A stretch of DNA of 64,000 bases from NCBI GenBank assembly GCA_905182985.1, contig CAJJDN010000097.1, forward strand, positions 269,851 to 333,850, in the 5' to 3' direction. This stretch comes from Paramecium sonneborni. Taxonomy: Eukaryota > Ciliophora > Oligohymenophorea > Peniculida > Parameciidae. The translations under genes were made by a program, and so were the position numbers. The notes under the pieces were generated by a model. That model had not been told where the DNA came from, made no database searches, and saw only the letters and a list, made by a program, of their open reading frames with translations. Positions within the stretch are counted from its first letter, which is position 1. Every line of letters starts with the position of its first letter. This document shows positions 26,683 through 38,105 of the stretch, piece by piece.

Positions 26683-27579
26683 ATGATAACTACACCGAAT
26701 ATCATTGATTCTAAATTTTATGAGTCATAAAATGGCAGTCATGCAAATTAATAAGAACATGAAGAATTCAAATAAATTTTACTTAAATTATGGATCTAGA
26801 TCTCGAGATCTTTTAATGAAGACTTTGAAGAAATCTTATAACTTGGTATCAATTCAGATATCTAAGATGTCATAAATGCTATACTTATAATTGAGGATGC
26901 AAGATTAGAACAAATTAAAGTATAAAATTATTTTATATTTTTAGAGTGATCGATAATAGATTTAACTTCTCGAAAATGAAATAAATTCTATAAAAGTATA
27001 AATTAGAACTAACAATACAAATGATGAATTAAAAGAAACTTAAAAACAATATAGAGAATTAAGTGAACTTGTAATTTCATTGAAATAATCAAATGAAGAA
27101 AAAGATCATTAAATTTAAGAATAAACATAACAAAATATGAAACTGTAGAGTGAAATAAATTTATTAACATCTAAAATTAAAAATTTATAATAAGCTTTGG
27201 TTTAGAATAAAGAAGAAAAAATTTAATATATGGAGTAATCTTAAAAATAGATTAAATAATTAATGGAAAAAGATCTATAATAAAGTAAAATGATTTAAAT
27301 ACTTTAAATTTAAAAAATAGAATTAGAAAACAGTCTCAAAAAAACAAGTCAAAGAAATTCTATAGAATCATCTAATCATTTAGTATCTCATAATTAAAGA
27401 GAAGAGGATCAAACAAGAATTTTAAGTTGTTCACCAAGTACGATTTCAACATATTTTTTTAAGGAACCACTCATATTGATATTTCTAAAATTGTTTTATA
27501 AAGTCTACAAAGCAGCAAAAAAGCTGAAATGGTTTCTGGATAATCACTTTCATAAATTCCATACAGATTTGGAAAATGA
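26683..27579 (+). CDS. Coiled-coil protein, 281 aa
   Basis: Introns 26920-26944 (25 nt) and 27438-27463 (26 nt) give 282 codons. The first 75 residues are globular and acidic (FNEDFEEILQLGINSDIQD). Residues about 78-235 are a long Lys/Glu/Gln coiled coil. The C-terminus, after the second intron, is a short segment (THIDISKIVLQSLQSSKKA...IPYRFGK) that looks conserved. No family is recognised. It converges on MRE11, with 193 bp between the stops. Confidence 0.75.
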
Positions 27580-27772
27580 TAATCATTTATAATAATTGTT
27601 TCATATGGATAGTTTTTAAACATTATTCCTTTAAAATTAAATTTTCAATATCATAAATAAATTATACCAGTATTAAAAGTGTTGTTAATTTAAACATTTT
27701 AATATTTATTAGAATAATTAAATATTGTAGTAAGAAACATAATTAATTAGACATATTTTATGTAATAGAGAT

Positions 27773-29893
27773 TCAAAAAAATTTATTTGCTCCTAACTTA
27801 TAAGGTTACAATACAATTTTCTATTTTTATTTTTAATCCAAAATTATAACTTCTTCTTCTTTTTTTTATGGTTTTCTTTTTTAAGGACCTCTCTTTCCTT
27901 TTTTCTCTTTCTTTTCTTCATATTCTTCTTCATCTTATTCTTCTTATTCAAATAAACTTTTTTATGTTTAACCTTACTTTGGGAAGGAGTCTTCCTCTAT
28001 TATAATTGGAGCTAATTAATTATTTTATGATTGTTTTGAAAATTAAATTTATTTTGAAGGCATTCCTTATAAAGAAACACTCAATTTACTAACTTAATTT
28101 AAACTTGATTTAGATGTATCAATTCTTAAATCTTCTTGGAATTATACAAACATTTAACTTATATCGTTTGCAAAATCAGAGCAATATAGCAATTCAAATT
28201 TAGTCTTATCATTAAAGTTATTTATAATTGCATTACGAATTTAAAAAATAAGAGATTCTTAATATTCTCTTTATTTTTTAACAACTTATTAAATACGGTT
28301 ATTGTATTATGGAATAATATTTCCTTTAAACTTTTCAATAGCTTTAGGATACAAATCATTAAATAAATTGGACTTTTCCTTATTTGTTGTTGATAAAAAG
28401 TTATCAAGTATATTTAAGAAATCTCCTTATTCAATAATTTAAAAATTTTATTGATACAACTTATTGGCTAACTTTATATAATTATAATATTGATACCAAT
28501 GTAGAAAATTCATTCATCATAGTTTAATTCTGAGAATTAATTTCAACTTTATTTCTCAATATATTATCAAATTATTAATTTAGATGTTAAGCTTACTCTT
28601 TTCGTTTTTATATCTGTGCTGTTATATTTGATTTTTTTTCCCAAAATTTAAATATTTAATCTGGATTAGATACTCTGTCTGCAAATTTAGTTTCAATATA
28701 TCTCATTCTCATTAATTCAAATCCTGTATAGTCTACTTTAATTCTTAATAATGGTTTTTTCTATCGATATGGACTAGTCTAATAATAATTTACTAATTCT
28801 TTTTCTACAAAATCAAATAATAACTTTTCTGCTAATTCTTGATTACTTATATTTTATATATTTTCAGCAAAATTTGTTAATTCACTTAAATCAACATTTT
28901 TATAAATCATAGGTCTATAACTTTTTTCTAATTTAATGCTTTCAAATTTCATTTGATTTTTAGTTAATGTAAATATACCTGCTTATTTTATTAATGATTC
29001 ATATTCAATAATTGATGTTGCAACAGTACTACCTGGATAGAAAACTTAATAATGTTCACAGGTTTCTAAAGTATATATTCTAACATATAATATAAATAAC
29101 AATTATACGCTTCATGTTCATGACCCCAAATTAGAAGATCAATTTTGTAATTCTTAAAATAAATTGGATCAATAAAATTCTTTTCATCTGAAAAATGTGT
29201 TCCTTTATATTTATTTTAATGAATAATTAGAATATTAAAATTGTTCTAATCTAATAAATCTAATACTAATTTCCCTTCCATAATTATTTTATGTAATTAA
29301 TAATCTTTCATATAACCTAAACCATAAAGTGCAATCTTTTAATTATTCTTAACAAGAACTATTGGTTTAATACAAACATTTGATTAATCAGTAATTTTAC
29401 CTATATAATTTAAATATTTAGATTCATGAAGAATATCCAAAATTGAAACACTTTCATTTCTCTCAGTAACAATATCATCATGATTACCATTAATTATAAA
29501 GATTGGTAATTATACATTAAAATTAGAACAACTGAAATTAGGCTAATAATTAAGTGAATTGATTTCCATTTAAATTCCACCAAAATTATCTCCAAAAACA
29601 TGTCTTTAAAGTATATCAACACATTTTAATAAACAATGTTCTGTTGGATGTTTTTCATGAAATAAATCACTCATATTTAAAAAACATTTTACCCTCCTAA
29701 AATAATAAAATCAACATTTTATTGAGTAGCTATTTCTAGTACTTCTTCAAATGCTTCAAAAGCATCTTAATATCTATTTGATTTTGGTCCTACATTTTCA
29801 TTGGCACCAAGATGATTGTCTGAAGCAACTAAAAACTTAGATTAATTTTTGAAAATCAAATACTTTAATGAAATGATTCCTATTAATTTACAT
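27773..29893 (-). CDS. MRE11: MRE11 double-strand-break repair nuclease, 671 aa
   Basis: Nuclease subunit of the MRE11-RAD50 complex, acting in the nucleus on DNA ends. All phosphodiesterase motifs are visible: DNHLG (about 16-20), GGDLFHEKHP (57-66), NGNHD (118-122), IIHQN (206-210) and GHEHE (240-244). A capping/DNA-binding region follows and the tail is Glu/Lys-rich and basic (KKGKRGPQKRKP). Introns 29836-29863, 29670-29692, 29080-29108 and 28472-28496 leave exactly 672 codons. Intron 1 falls directly before the first metal motif, and intron 2 splits the second glycine codon of GGDLFH. Length is normal for eukaryotic MRE11. In ciliates the complex could also matter for programmed DNA elimination; that is inference. 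Confidence 0.95.
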
Positions 29894-29939
29894 AAAAAAA
29901 AATATAATAAATTCTTAGAATTAATAATTAGATAATAAA

Positions 29940-31021
29940 TCATGAATTACAAAAGTGTATAAAGTCATATTTTATTATTACTTTTTAAATTAATAAGCTT
30001 TTTATATTAATCACTCTCCTATTATTTATAAGAAGTGAGATTTCTAAATATAAAAAAATATAAATAATACCCAAAATTGATGATATTTTCATTTCCTTTA
30101 ATAAATTTATTTGGTTAATCTATAATTAATTATTATTTAATAAGTTAGATGGATTCTTCATTTCTTCTAGTAATTTATTCTAATTACTCAAGTTTTTATA
30201 GAGATTAATGGCCATACTAAAATCTTGGATTAATAAATTACATCTTATTATTTTTTGTTTTCATTTATGAAATCACTTAACTAATTTTATATATTTCTAT
30301 TAAATAAATCTAATTAATCTTATCTTATTTTGATTGTATTTATATCTTATTAAATTTTATTCATTTATAATTCTATTCTTCTATAAGATTCTTATTATTC
30401 AATATTAAGTTTCTTTTTACAATCAGGTTTAAGTAGACTATTAAATAAAGTATTTGACAATTCAATTTTATTTTTTTCAATTTTATCAGATTTTTATTGA
30501 TGAGTATTCAATTTGGTAGCATTTAATTAAATTGTTTTTCTATCTGGTGTTAAACTAGAACAATTATTTTTATTATTAGATTATGAAATAACTTAACTAT
30601 GTTTTTTTTATAATTCATTTGTAAAACTAAGATGTTTATTTTTATCATATCTTTCACTATTTAATGTTTTTTAAGTAATTTCTTTAATTGGATGATTACC
30701 CTTAATCATATATTATACTTATGAAATGAGATTTGAGGATAAATCTTAATTTTTAAGATTTTCTTTTAATTCTTGAGAATAATTTAATTTAGTATTTTAT
30801 TCAATAATAAAAGTCTTTTTAACAGATTATAATGATTATTCAGTTGATGATGCTATATCCGTCTATTCAGGTATTTAGAAGAGCATATTGTCAAAATTTT
30901 AATTGTTTAACAAATATTTATGTGAATTATCTTATTGTAATCCTGAAATTTTGGAAGTTAAAATTTGTTAGAAATCATTATTTGATAAAGCTCTTCTATG
31001 ATTATTTTTAGTCTTATTCAT
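29940..31021 (-). CDS. Unknown Asn/Lys/Gln-rich protein, possible C-terminal membrane anchor
   Basis: ATG 31021 opens a frame of about 265 codons rich in Asn, Lys, Gln and Ser with a coiled-coil-like part (RRIELQMNKIQQDINTIKI). The 3' end needs one intron starting at a GTATGG (about 30,210). A 31-nt version ends GAG; a 38-nt version ends TAG. Both keep an open frame. The longer one gives a C-terminus with a hydrophobic helix (ISSILGIIYIFLYLEISLL) and a stop at 29940; the shorter stops at 29965 without one. I used the longer. It is head-to-head with the stomatin-like gene, 53 bp away. Confidence 0.65.
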
Positions 31022-31074
31022 TCAAATTCAAAATAAATAATAATAATCGATTATATATATATTATATTAAAATT
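31022..31074. promoter_or_regulatory. Shared divergent promoter region
   Basis: Only 53 bp separate the ATGs of two divergent genes, so this AT-only stretch must hold both upstream control regions and the 5' leaders. No specific motif is identified. Confidence 0.4.
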
Positions 31075-32144
31075 ATGTTTGGATATAAACTCTTTACAAT
31101 AGTAAGAGAAAAGAGTGTTGTAATAGTAGAACAATTAGGTAAATATAATAGAACATTATAACCTGGATTAAATTTTCTAATTCCACTAATTGATAGAGCA
31201 GCATATGTCTAATCATTAAAAGAAGAGATTTTACCCATTGAAAAACAATAAGTAATTACAAAAGATAATGTTGCAATACATTTAGATGGAATTGCATTCA
31301 TTCGTATTATTGATCCATTCAAAGCATCTTATTAAGTATATAATATATTGATATAAATAGGTTAGTGAACCATAAAATGCAATTAAATTGTTATGTCAAA
31401 CCATTTTAAGATCTGAAATTGGTAAATTGAAATTAGATCAACTTTTATAAGAAAGAGCTGCTTTAAATCGTGCATTATAAAGTGGTTTAAGTAAAGCAGC
31501 AGCAGAATGGGGTTATACAAGTTTAGGAGTAGAAATATTATAAATCGATATACCTGAAGAAATTAGAGTTTCTATGTAAGCATAAGTTGTTGCTGAAAGA
31601 AATAAAAGAAGAGAAATATTGGAAAGTGAAGGAAAATAAATTAGTGAAATTAATATTGCAACAGGTGCTAAATCTGCTGCTATTAAAATTGCAGAAGGAG
31701 ATGCTGAAGCTGTTAGACTTGTTTCTTAAAATGAAGCTAAAGCATTAAATTAAATTAGTGAAGCTCTATAAGAAAAATCAAAAAAAAGAGTTTTAGATTA
31801 TATTCTCTTATAACATTATTTAAAGGGATACTCTGGAATTTTAAAAACATCTAAAGTTGTTGTTGTACCTAAATCTTAAGAAGGATAAGGAAATGATTTC
31901 ATGAGTCTTGCTGCAATGATGATGTTTAATAACTAAAACTCTTCATCATAAAAAATTATTGAACTTCCATCCAAATTTAATGATGCAACCAATAACTCTA
32001 CATCTTCTTAATAAGATATTAGTAAGTTAACTTAGGATTAATTGGATAATCTTATCAAAAAAAATGTCTATTATAATGACCCAAGGTAATTTATTCAATA
32101 TTTCTAGATTATACTCAGATGATGAAGAAAAAAGAACCAATTGA
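31075..32144 (+). CDS. Stomatin-like (SPFH/prohibitin-superfamily) protein, 340 aa
   Basis: SPFH-domain protein; relatives of this length organise membrane microdomains, often in mitochondria. The sequence starts MFGYKLFTIVREKSVVIVEQ with GKYNRTLQPGLNFLIPLID, the typical N-terminus of SLP-2-like proteins. The SPFH core and the Ala/Glu-rich coiled coil (AQVVAERNKRREILESEGK, KIAEGDAEAVRL) follow. Introns 31336-31360 (25 nt) and 32086-32107 (22 nt) give 341 codons. There is no N-terminal membrane helix, as in SLP-2 rather than classical stomatin. A mitochondrial site is inferred only from this resemblance. Confidence 0.92.
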
Positions 32145-32355
32145 GAATAATTATATAAATAAATTTATTAACATTTTTATCGTTAAATATTTATTCATAA
32201 CCATTTCTCTATCAATATCTACTTCATTCTATTAAATACTTGTATCTACATTCATTTTATTTCAAATTCATATTATTATATATAAATTTACTTTTTCTCT
32301 ATTTTTATTATTTATATATATAACTTACTTTTCGTCAATATATTCTATTATTCAA

Positions 32356-32694
32356 TCAATACTCATTCTAAATTTCTTAAAATTTTAAATTTTTATTAAT
32401 ATCTCTAACTTTATAAAATCTTAAGTTACCTTTTTTAAATTCAAAATCCTCATTAGAAAAAGTAATGATAATCTTAGGATGACAATTTTTAATAAAAATG
32501 ATTGTTTATTAGAATTCAAAATCTAATGATTTATATTTTGACTTTACAAGATAACTAATTACAAAAAGATGAAGATGATAATTATATATTATATATAAGA
32601 AACAATTGATTAAGTCAAAATTAAAAAAACTATATATTGAAATATCAATCTCAATAGAAAAAATAGATAAGTATAACGAGTTTGAATAGTTCAA
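32356..32694 (-). CDS. Possible small protein, 112 aa
   Basis: One open minus-strand frame from ATG 32694 to TGA 32356-32358. The second half (FIKNCHPKIIITFSNEDFEFKK) reads like a folded domain, and the N-terminal part is hydrophobic. Few Gln codons are used, unlike the neighbours, and the plus strand here also shows long but interrupted frames, so this may be spurious or a gene remnant. Confidence 0.35.
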
Positions 32695-32829
32695 AATAAG
32701 TTATTTTCGACTATTAAAGAACAACTATTTTAAGAGAAAGATTAGATTAATCATTAGAAGGAACATTATATTAGATATCTAGAATAATTGTAATTTTTTT
32801 TTTTTTTTTGAAAAATAATCAATATATAA

Positions 32830-34960
32830 ATGGATAAAGAAAAAAACTCATTTTTTTCATGATATTTTATAATGCATTAATAAGAGTAGAGATATTTCTA
32901 TTGAAATCAATAAAGATGAACTTAAAATAATTCATTATTATAAATAAATAAATTGAAAAAGTGGCAAATAAATTAAGAAATTTAAGATTAAATATATCAA
33001 AATAGTAGTTTTTGTATAGTTGAAAGAGTTGAATTTGAAATTTGATAAGAAAATCAATAAAATGTAAGAAATGATGAAGATCAAAATAGATAAATAAAAT
33101 ATTTATGATGATTTAAAAATTTTTAATGAGATCATCTATGATATTTAAGAAAAAGTCATAAGAGAGAGTCAAAATAAGTAAAAATTGATGATTTTCAGGA
33201 AACAACTAAAATATCTTAAATTTTTATTATGAAAATTTTCATTTATATTTGAAATATTAAATGATAGAATTCAGTGTATAATTAAAAATTATTTTTAATT
33301 TCCAACAATATTAAAAACATTAATGATGATGTAATAAGAAAAACTAGCAATTGATGAGAAGACTTTATTACAAATAATTGATAGAATCTCTATATAATTA
33401 GATTACTTTGAGTCTAAAATGTAATAAAATATAAATGTTTTAATACTTGTTGGTAATACAGGATCAGGCAAGAGCACAATTTTTAATTTTCTTTGTGGGG
33501 CTAAGTTTAAATATGTTGTTACTGAAGATGATGAATATTTAGATTTAGCTGAAAAGTCTGATTTGTATTCAGAAATGAATTCTGGAATGAAATCTGTTAC
33601 TAAAGAACCTAAATATTATTATAATGAAGCTTTCAATCATTTATTAATTGACTTTCCAGGATTTCATGATACAAATGGAGAGATAGATCAACTAATTATT
33701 TAGATGATTTTCTATAAATTTATAACAAAATCTAATGTAAAAATAGCATATGTAATCACACATCCATAAAATAATTTTTTAGAAAGAGGATAAGGGTTAT
33801 AATAATTTATTAATTCAGTATTCAAAGAAGGAAATATAGAAATTTCTAAATTAGCTTTGATTTTGAATAGTTATTAGTAGAATTAGTCAGATAAGAAATT
33901 AATTTTGTTAGTTTAAAAACAATTATAAGATTTATAAGATGATAAATATGATAAACATGAATGGATTTCAGTTATTAGAAAAATATAAAGTGAAGAATAA
34001 TTAAATAAAGTTTTTTCAGATGAAAATAGAGAAAAACTGTGGTTAGAATTAATCACTGTGAATGAAATTTAATTCTAACCTTAAGTTTTACCCTACAGTG
34101 ATAAAATTAGTACATATATTACAGAGAAAAGTAATTAAATATTAACTTAAATTTGTTAATAAATGGATTTTAATTTAACTTTAAAATAGAAAGATTTAAA
34201 TGACGAATAATTCATTTTATTGTAAAGTCTTATTAATTCAATTCAACACATTCTATCATCAACTCCAGAATATATTGAAGATTGGTTTAATAAATTTATT
34301 AATGTTTCATTAGAATTGTCATAAACATTTCATTTTGAAAATGATATTACTGAAAATAGTTCAAATTTCCTTAAAATATTTAATTTCTTTTCATTTTTCT
34401 CTGAATTTATATGTGGATATACTGCATTTGAAAAGCATTGTATTTAAGTGTAATAGAAATGTACTTATTTCTTAGAAAACTTATAAAAGAGAATAGAATT
34501 GTAAAGAGCATTTGAAGAAAGAAATAGAGAATAATAAAGTAGAATAAAAGTAGAAAATTAATTAACGAATGAATAATAAATTAGAATTTAAAAAGAGTAA
34601 ATGTATACATAAGAATATGAAAATAGAATAAAATATGAATAATAATTAAAAATGGAATAGTAGTTGAGAACTATTTTAGAATAGGATAAAAAAGGAATGG
34701 AAAAATAATATTAAGAATATTGTGAAAAATCTTTAGAAATTTAATCTAATTTATAGAAAATGATATAAAGTGAAAAAATAGAAAAATAATAAGTAGAATA
34801 AGATCTTAAAAAACAATTATAAGAATTATAGAATAAATTAAATGAGATGGAATAAAGAAGAAAAGAGTGGTTAGAACATAGAGCTAATCGTCCTCATCAT
34901 GGTCATCATGGACCAGGACCTCATGGACCAGGACCACATCATCCATGGTTTAAAAAATGA
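32830..34960 (+). CDS. Large P-loop GTPase with coiled-coil and His/Gly/Pro tail
   Basis: The G domain has a P-loop GNTGSGKST (from 33452) and a Switch-II DFPGFHDT, like AIG1/IRG-type or septin-like GTPases. A helical region, a long Glu/Gln coiled coil (about 34,480-34,870) and a tail of HHGHHGPGPHGPGPHH follow, ending at TGA 34958-34960. From ATG 33323 the frame is clean (545 aa). Upstream, coding clearly continues towards ATG 32830 but needs one extra T at 32851-32857 and at 33009-33013, uses a 21-nt intron (GTAAAA...TTTTCAG, about 33,179-33,199), and meets an in-frame TGA at 33230-33232. So the N-terminus is uncertain. Membrane or cytoskeletal binding is inferred from the tail. Confidence 0.75.
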
Positions 34961-35024
34961 TATTAAAATTTATTTTTATATTTTGATGTTTTTATAAAAC
35001 ATATATACAATTATTATTATATAA

Positions 35025-36102
35025 TAATTATAGACTTTTATAAGATTAAATAATATTAAAATAAAATAAAAGTTCTAAAAGATTTACAAAGAATTATCTT
35101 AAGTTTCATTTTGAACACTCAATTTTTAATTTGAAAAATTATCTCTTTGTTTATAAGATTTAATATCAATTCTTTATTAAACATAAGATTAATCAAAAAT
35201 TATATAATGTATTCATAGTAATTGTTTAAGTATCAATTTTAAAATATGAATAATTTGTTCAAATAAAACTAATAGTTTTATTGTTATTTTTATTATTAAG
35301 TTTATATAGATAATATTTAATAACTTCAAATAGATAAGCATGATAAGCATGAGTTTTATTATTAAGTTTTATAATATCCTAAATTAATTTAGATCTTATT
35401 TGATTAAAAGTTTAGATATTCTTCATATTATTATGAAAAAGAGAAATGCGAATAATATAAAATAGTCATGATTACACATGTAATGGATAGAATAGATAGT
35501 ATTAGTTAAGTAGAAATTGTAAAATATGAAATTAAATAAGTGATTATTATATAATTTTAAAATGAATAAATTGCCTTATCAACCTCTTGGTTTTGTTTTG
35601 AAATTTGATCCACCCATAATTGGATTATTATACCACCCTATAGAGAATAAGAAATTGAATAAGAAAAAGAAGAAGTGTTATGCTATTCATTTGAATAATC
35701 TAATCTTCTTAGTTGAACCTGAAGACATTGTAGAAGCATTATTTAATGAGCATTAAGAATTCTTAGATCCTGATGTTGTAAAACCTTAATAAGTACATTT
35801 GAAGATTTAATAAGGTGTATAAATTGGTGTTGCGATTAGTTGCATATAGAGATCATTAGTTAAGAAATATGTAAGAAATGGGTGAAGATATGGGTATTTC
35901 AATTTTAATCATATTTAAGGTGATGGTTATTATGAAGAAGAAGAAGAAGAAGTACCTGCACCATAACCTAAAGGAAAAGGAGCAAAAGCATAAGCATAAT
36001 AACGAAGAACTAATGATAATAATAGATCATTTTGATTTTTTATATTATAACGATAATTACAATTTGAATTTAATTTATGAGGAAATAAAACCTCAAACAA
36101 GA
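35025..36102 (+). repeat. Duplicated block, copy A (ends at an N)
   Basis: Carries a CEP19-like gene and the first codons of the gene seen intact at 39151. As far as can be read it is identical to copies B and C, and it stops exactly at the N at 36103. Identity including non-coding DNA points to contig-end redundancy or very recent amplification. Confidence 0.85.
35562..36035 (+). CDS. CEP19-like small protein, copy A, 140 aa
   Basis: The N-terminal block LKFDPPIIGLLYHPIE followed by a Lys-rich turn, AIHLNN, and then a helix around IVEALFNEHQEFL resembles CEP19, a centriole/ciliary-base protein that helps recruit RABL2-IFT machinery in other eukaryotes. Removing introns 35815-35839 (25 nt, starts GTG) and 35894-35919 (26 nt) gives exactly 141 codons. 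The C-terminus is acidic then basic (DGYYEEEEEE, PKGKGAKAQAQQRR). Read without the introns, a TGA would interrupt. The family call rests on the F-D-P-P...Y signature only. Confidence 0.6.
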
Positions 36103-36103
36103 N
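36103..36103. other. Single N, assembly join
   Basis: Unknown base at the exact 3' limit of repeat copy A; sequence after it is unrelated to the continuation seen in copy C. Best read as a contig join. Confidence 0.85.
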
Positions 36104-36356
36104 AATCTCTTGTCATTGTTATTATAATATGAAACCATCATATTTGTCTATTGTTACCTATAAAATGAATAGATTTATAGGAATTTTAATAGAGATTTAA
36201 ATAATATAGAGCAATTTAAAATATGTATGTATATATTTTAATATCCTGGAAAATATTTATTTTGGATTATATAATTTTGATTTCAAAACTTTTCATACCA
36301 ATTTTATCTATAAAAGCAGGTTTAATAAAATAGAAGAATCAATAAAATTAGTAGAA

Positions 36357-36671
36357 ATGTCTACATCAAATAAGCGATAAGCAATAAATTATAAGCAAAT
36401 GGCAAAAGTTTATAGACAATGTGCAGAGACACAAAAATTGATAGATGATTTGGAGAAGAAAAATAAAATTAACATAGATAAATTCGTTCCACTTGATTAT
36501 TTGGAGCTACCTGCTAAGATACCTAATATTATATCAATTTCACTTAAGAACAAAAAAAGATTTGCTTTAGAGAACATTATCAAGGATGGGGTTTAAAATT
36601 CATAGTAAAAGAACCAAAACTCTAAAAGTAAGCAAAAAGAGAAAAGTGCAATTGTAATAAATAGTGAATGA
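36357..36671 (+). CDS. Small unknown protein, 104 aa
   Basis: Open frame ATG 36357 to TGA 36669-36671, 105 codons, no intron. Composition is Lys/Asn/Gln-rich with a helical start (YKQMAKVYRQCAETQKLIDDL) and a central FVPLDYLELPAKIPNIISI. It lies in the unique segment between repeat copies A and B. No family is recognised. Confidence 0.6.
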
Positions 36672-37068
36672 TCTATATTAATAAAAATATATATAAATTT
36701 TGATTAATATTTTTGGTATTCTTGATTAAGCTATATCCATAGTAGTTGATAATTTTAATTAATATTCTATAATTTTTTTCATAGAAGGAGATAATATAAA
36801 TAGATTTTATCATTTAGATATAATTTTATAAGTATAGATTAGAATGGACTGTAGAGATTAAGACATTAATACTGAAATATTAGGTTGGAGATGAAGGAAT
36901 TTATGCAGCTTCCTCTTTAATTTATTTTATTAAAGTAAATTTAAGAGGAAGCTGCATTACTCATCTCTTATCATCATTCAGTAGATAAATTCTTAATATT
37001 TATAAAATTTTAATCTATATATTTTAAATTAATAAAATAGAATTCAATCATTTCTTCTTCTTTTTCAG
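36672..37068. other. Intergenic with a strong foldback
   Basis: Non-coding AT-rich stretch between a small gene and repeat copy B. Its only notable content is the inverted repeat annotated separately. Confidence 0.5.
36889..36970. repeat. Inverted repeat, hairpin-forming
   Basis: The left arm ATGCAGCTTCCTCT (from 36903) matches the reverse complement of the right arm ending at 36957; both arms extend with TTAA-type ends and, imperfectly, into GAGATGA/TCATCTC flanks. The loop is about 20 nt. GC content of the stem is well above the surroundings. Possible roles: structured RNA, terminator or remnant of a small foldback element. Confidence 0.7.
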
Positions 37069-38104
37069 TAATTATAGACTTTTATAAGATTAAATAATAT
37101 TAAAATAAAATAAAAGTTCTAAAAGATTTACAAAGAATTATCTTAAGTTTCATTTTGAACACTCAATTTTTAATTTGAAAAATTATCTCTTTGTTTATAA
37201 GATTTAATATCAATTCTTTATTAAACATAAGATTAATCAAAAATTATATAATGTATTCATAGTAATTGTTTAAGTATCAATTTTAAAATATGAATAATTT
37301 GTTCAAATAAAACTAATAGTTTTATTGTTATTTTTATTATTAAGTTTATATAGATAATATTTAATAACTTCAAATAGATAAGCATGATAAGCATGAGTTT
37401 TATTATTAAGTTTTATAATATCCTAAATTAATTTAGATCTTATTTGATTAAAAGTTTAGATATTCTTCATATTATTATGAAAAAGAGAAATGCGAATAAT
37501 ATAAAATAGTCATGATTACACATGTAATGGATAGAATAGATAGTATTAGTTAAGTAGAAATTGTAAAATATGAAATTAAATAAGTGATTATTATATAATT
37601 TTAAAATGAATAAATTGCCTTATCAACCTCTTGGTTTTGTTTTGAAATTTGATCCACCCATAATTGGATTATTATACCACCCTATAGAGAATAAGAAATT
37701 GAATAAGAAAAAGAAGAAGTGTTATGCTATTCATTTGAATAATCTAATCTTCTTAGTTGAACCTGAAGACATTGTAGAAGCATTATTTAATGAGCATTAA
37801 GAATTCTTAGATCCTGATGTTGTAAAACCTTAATAAGTACATTTGAAGATTTAATAAGGTGTATAAATTGGTGTTGCGATTAGTTGCATATAGAGATCAT
37901 TAGTTAAGAAATATGTAAGAAATGGGTGAAGATATGGGTATTTCAATTTTAATCATATTTAAGGTGATGGTTATTATGAAGAAGAAGAAGAAGAAGTACC
38001 TGCACCATAACCTAAAGGAAAAGGAGCAAAAGCATAAGCATAATAACGAAGAACTAATGATAATAATAGATCATTTTGATTTTTTATATTATAACGATAA
38101 TTAC
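37069..38104 (+). repeat. Duplicated block, copy B (ends at an N)
   Basis: Matches copy A with a constant offset of 2,044 bases and ends 42 bases earlier, at the N at 38105. Its left junction shares only TAATTATAG with the sequence before copy A. Confidence 0.85.
37606..38079 (+). CDS. CEP19-like small protein, copy B
   Basis: Same sequence, introns (37859-37883, 37938-37963) and 140-aa product as copy A. No difference was seen in coding or intron sequence, so it is either an assembly duplicate or a very recent tandem copy. Confidence 0.55.
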
Positions 38105-38105
38105 N
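38105..38105. other. Single N, assembly join
   Basis: Unknown base between the truncated end of copy B and the start of copy C. This is the second join of the same kind in 2 kb. Confidence 0.85.

Noticed and set aside
35878..35892. In-frame TGA in the CEP19-like copies
   Set aside because: A 25-nt and a 26-nt intron restore an open 141-codon frame, so no nonsense codon is needed.
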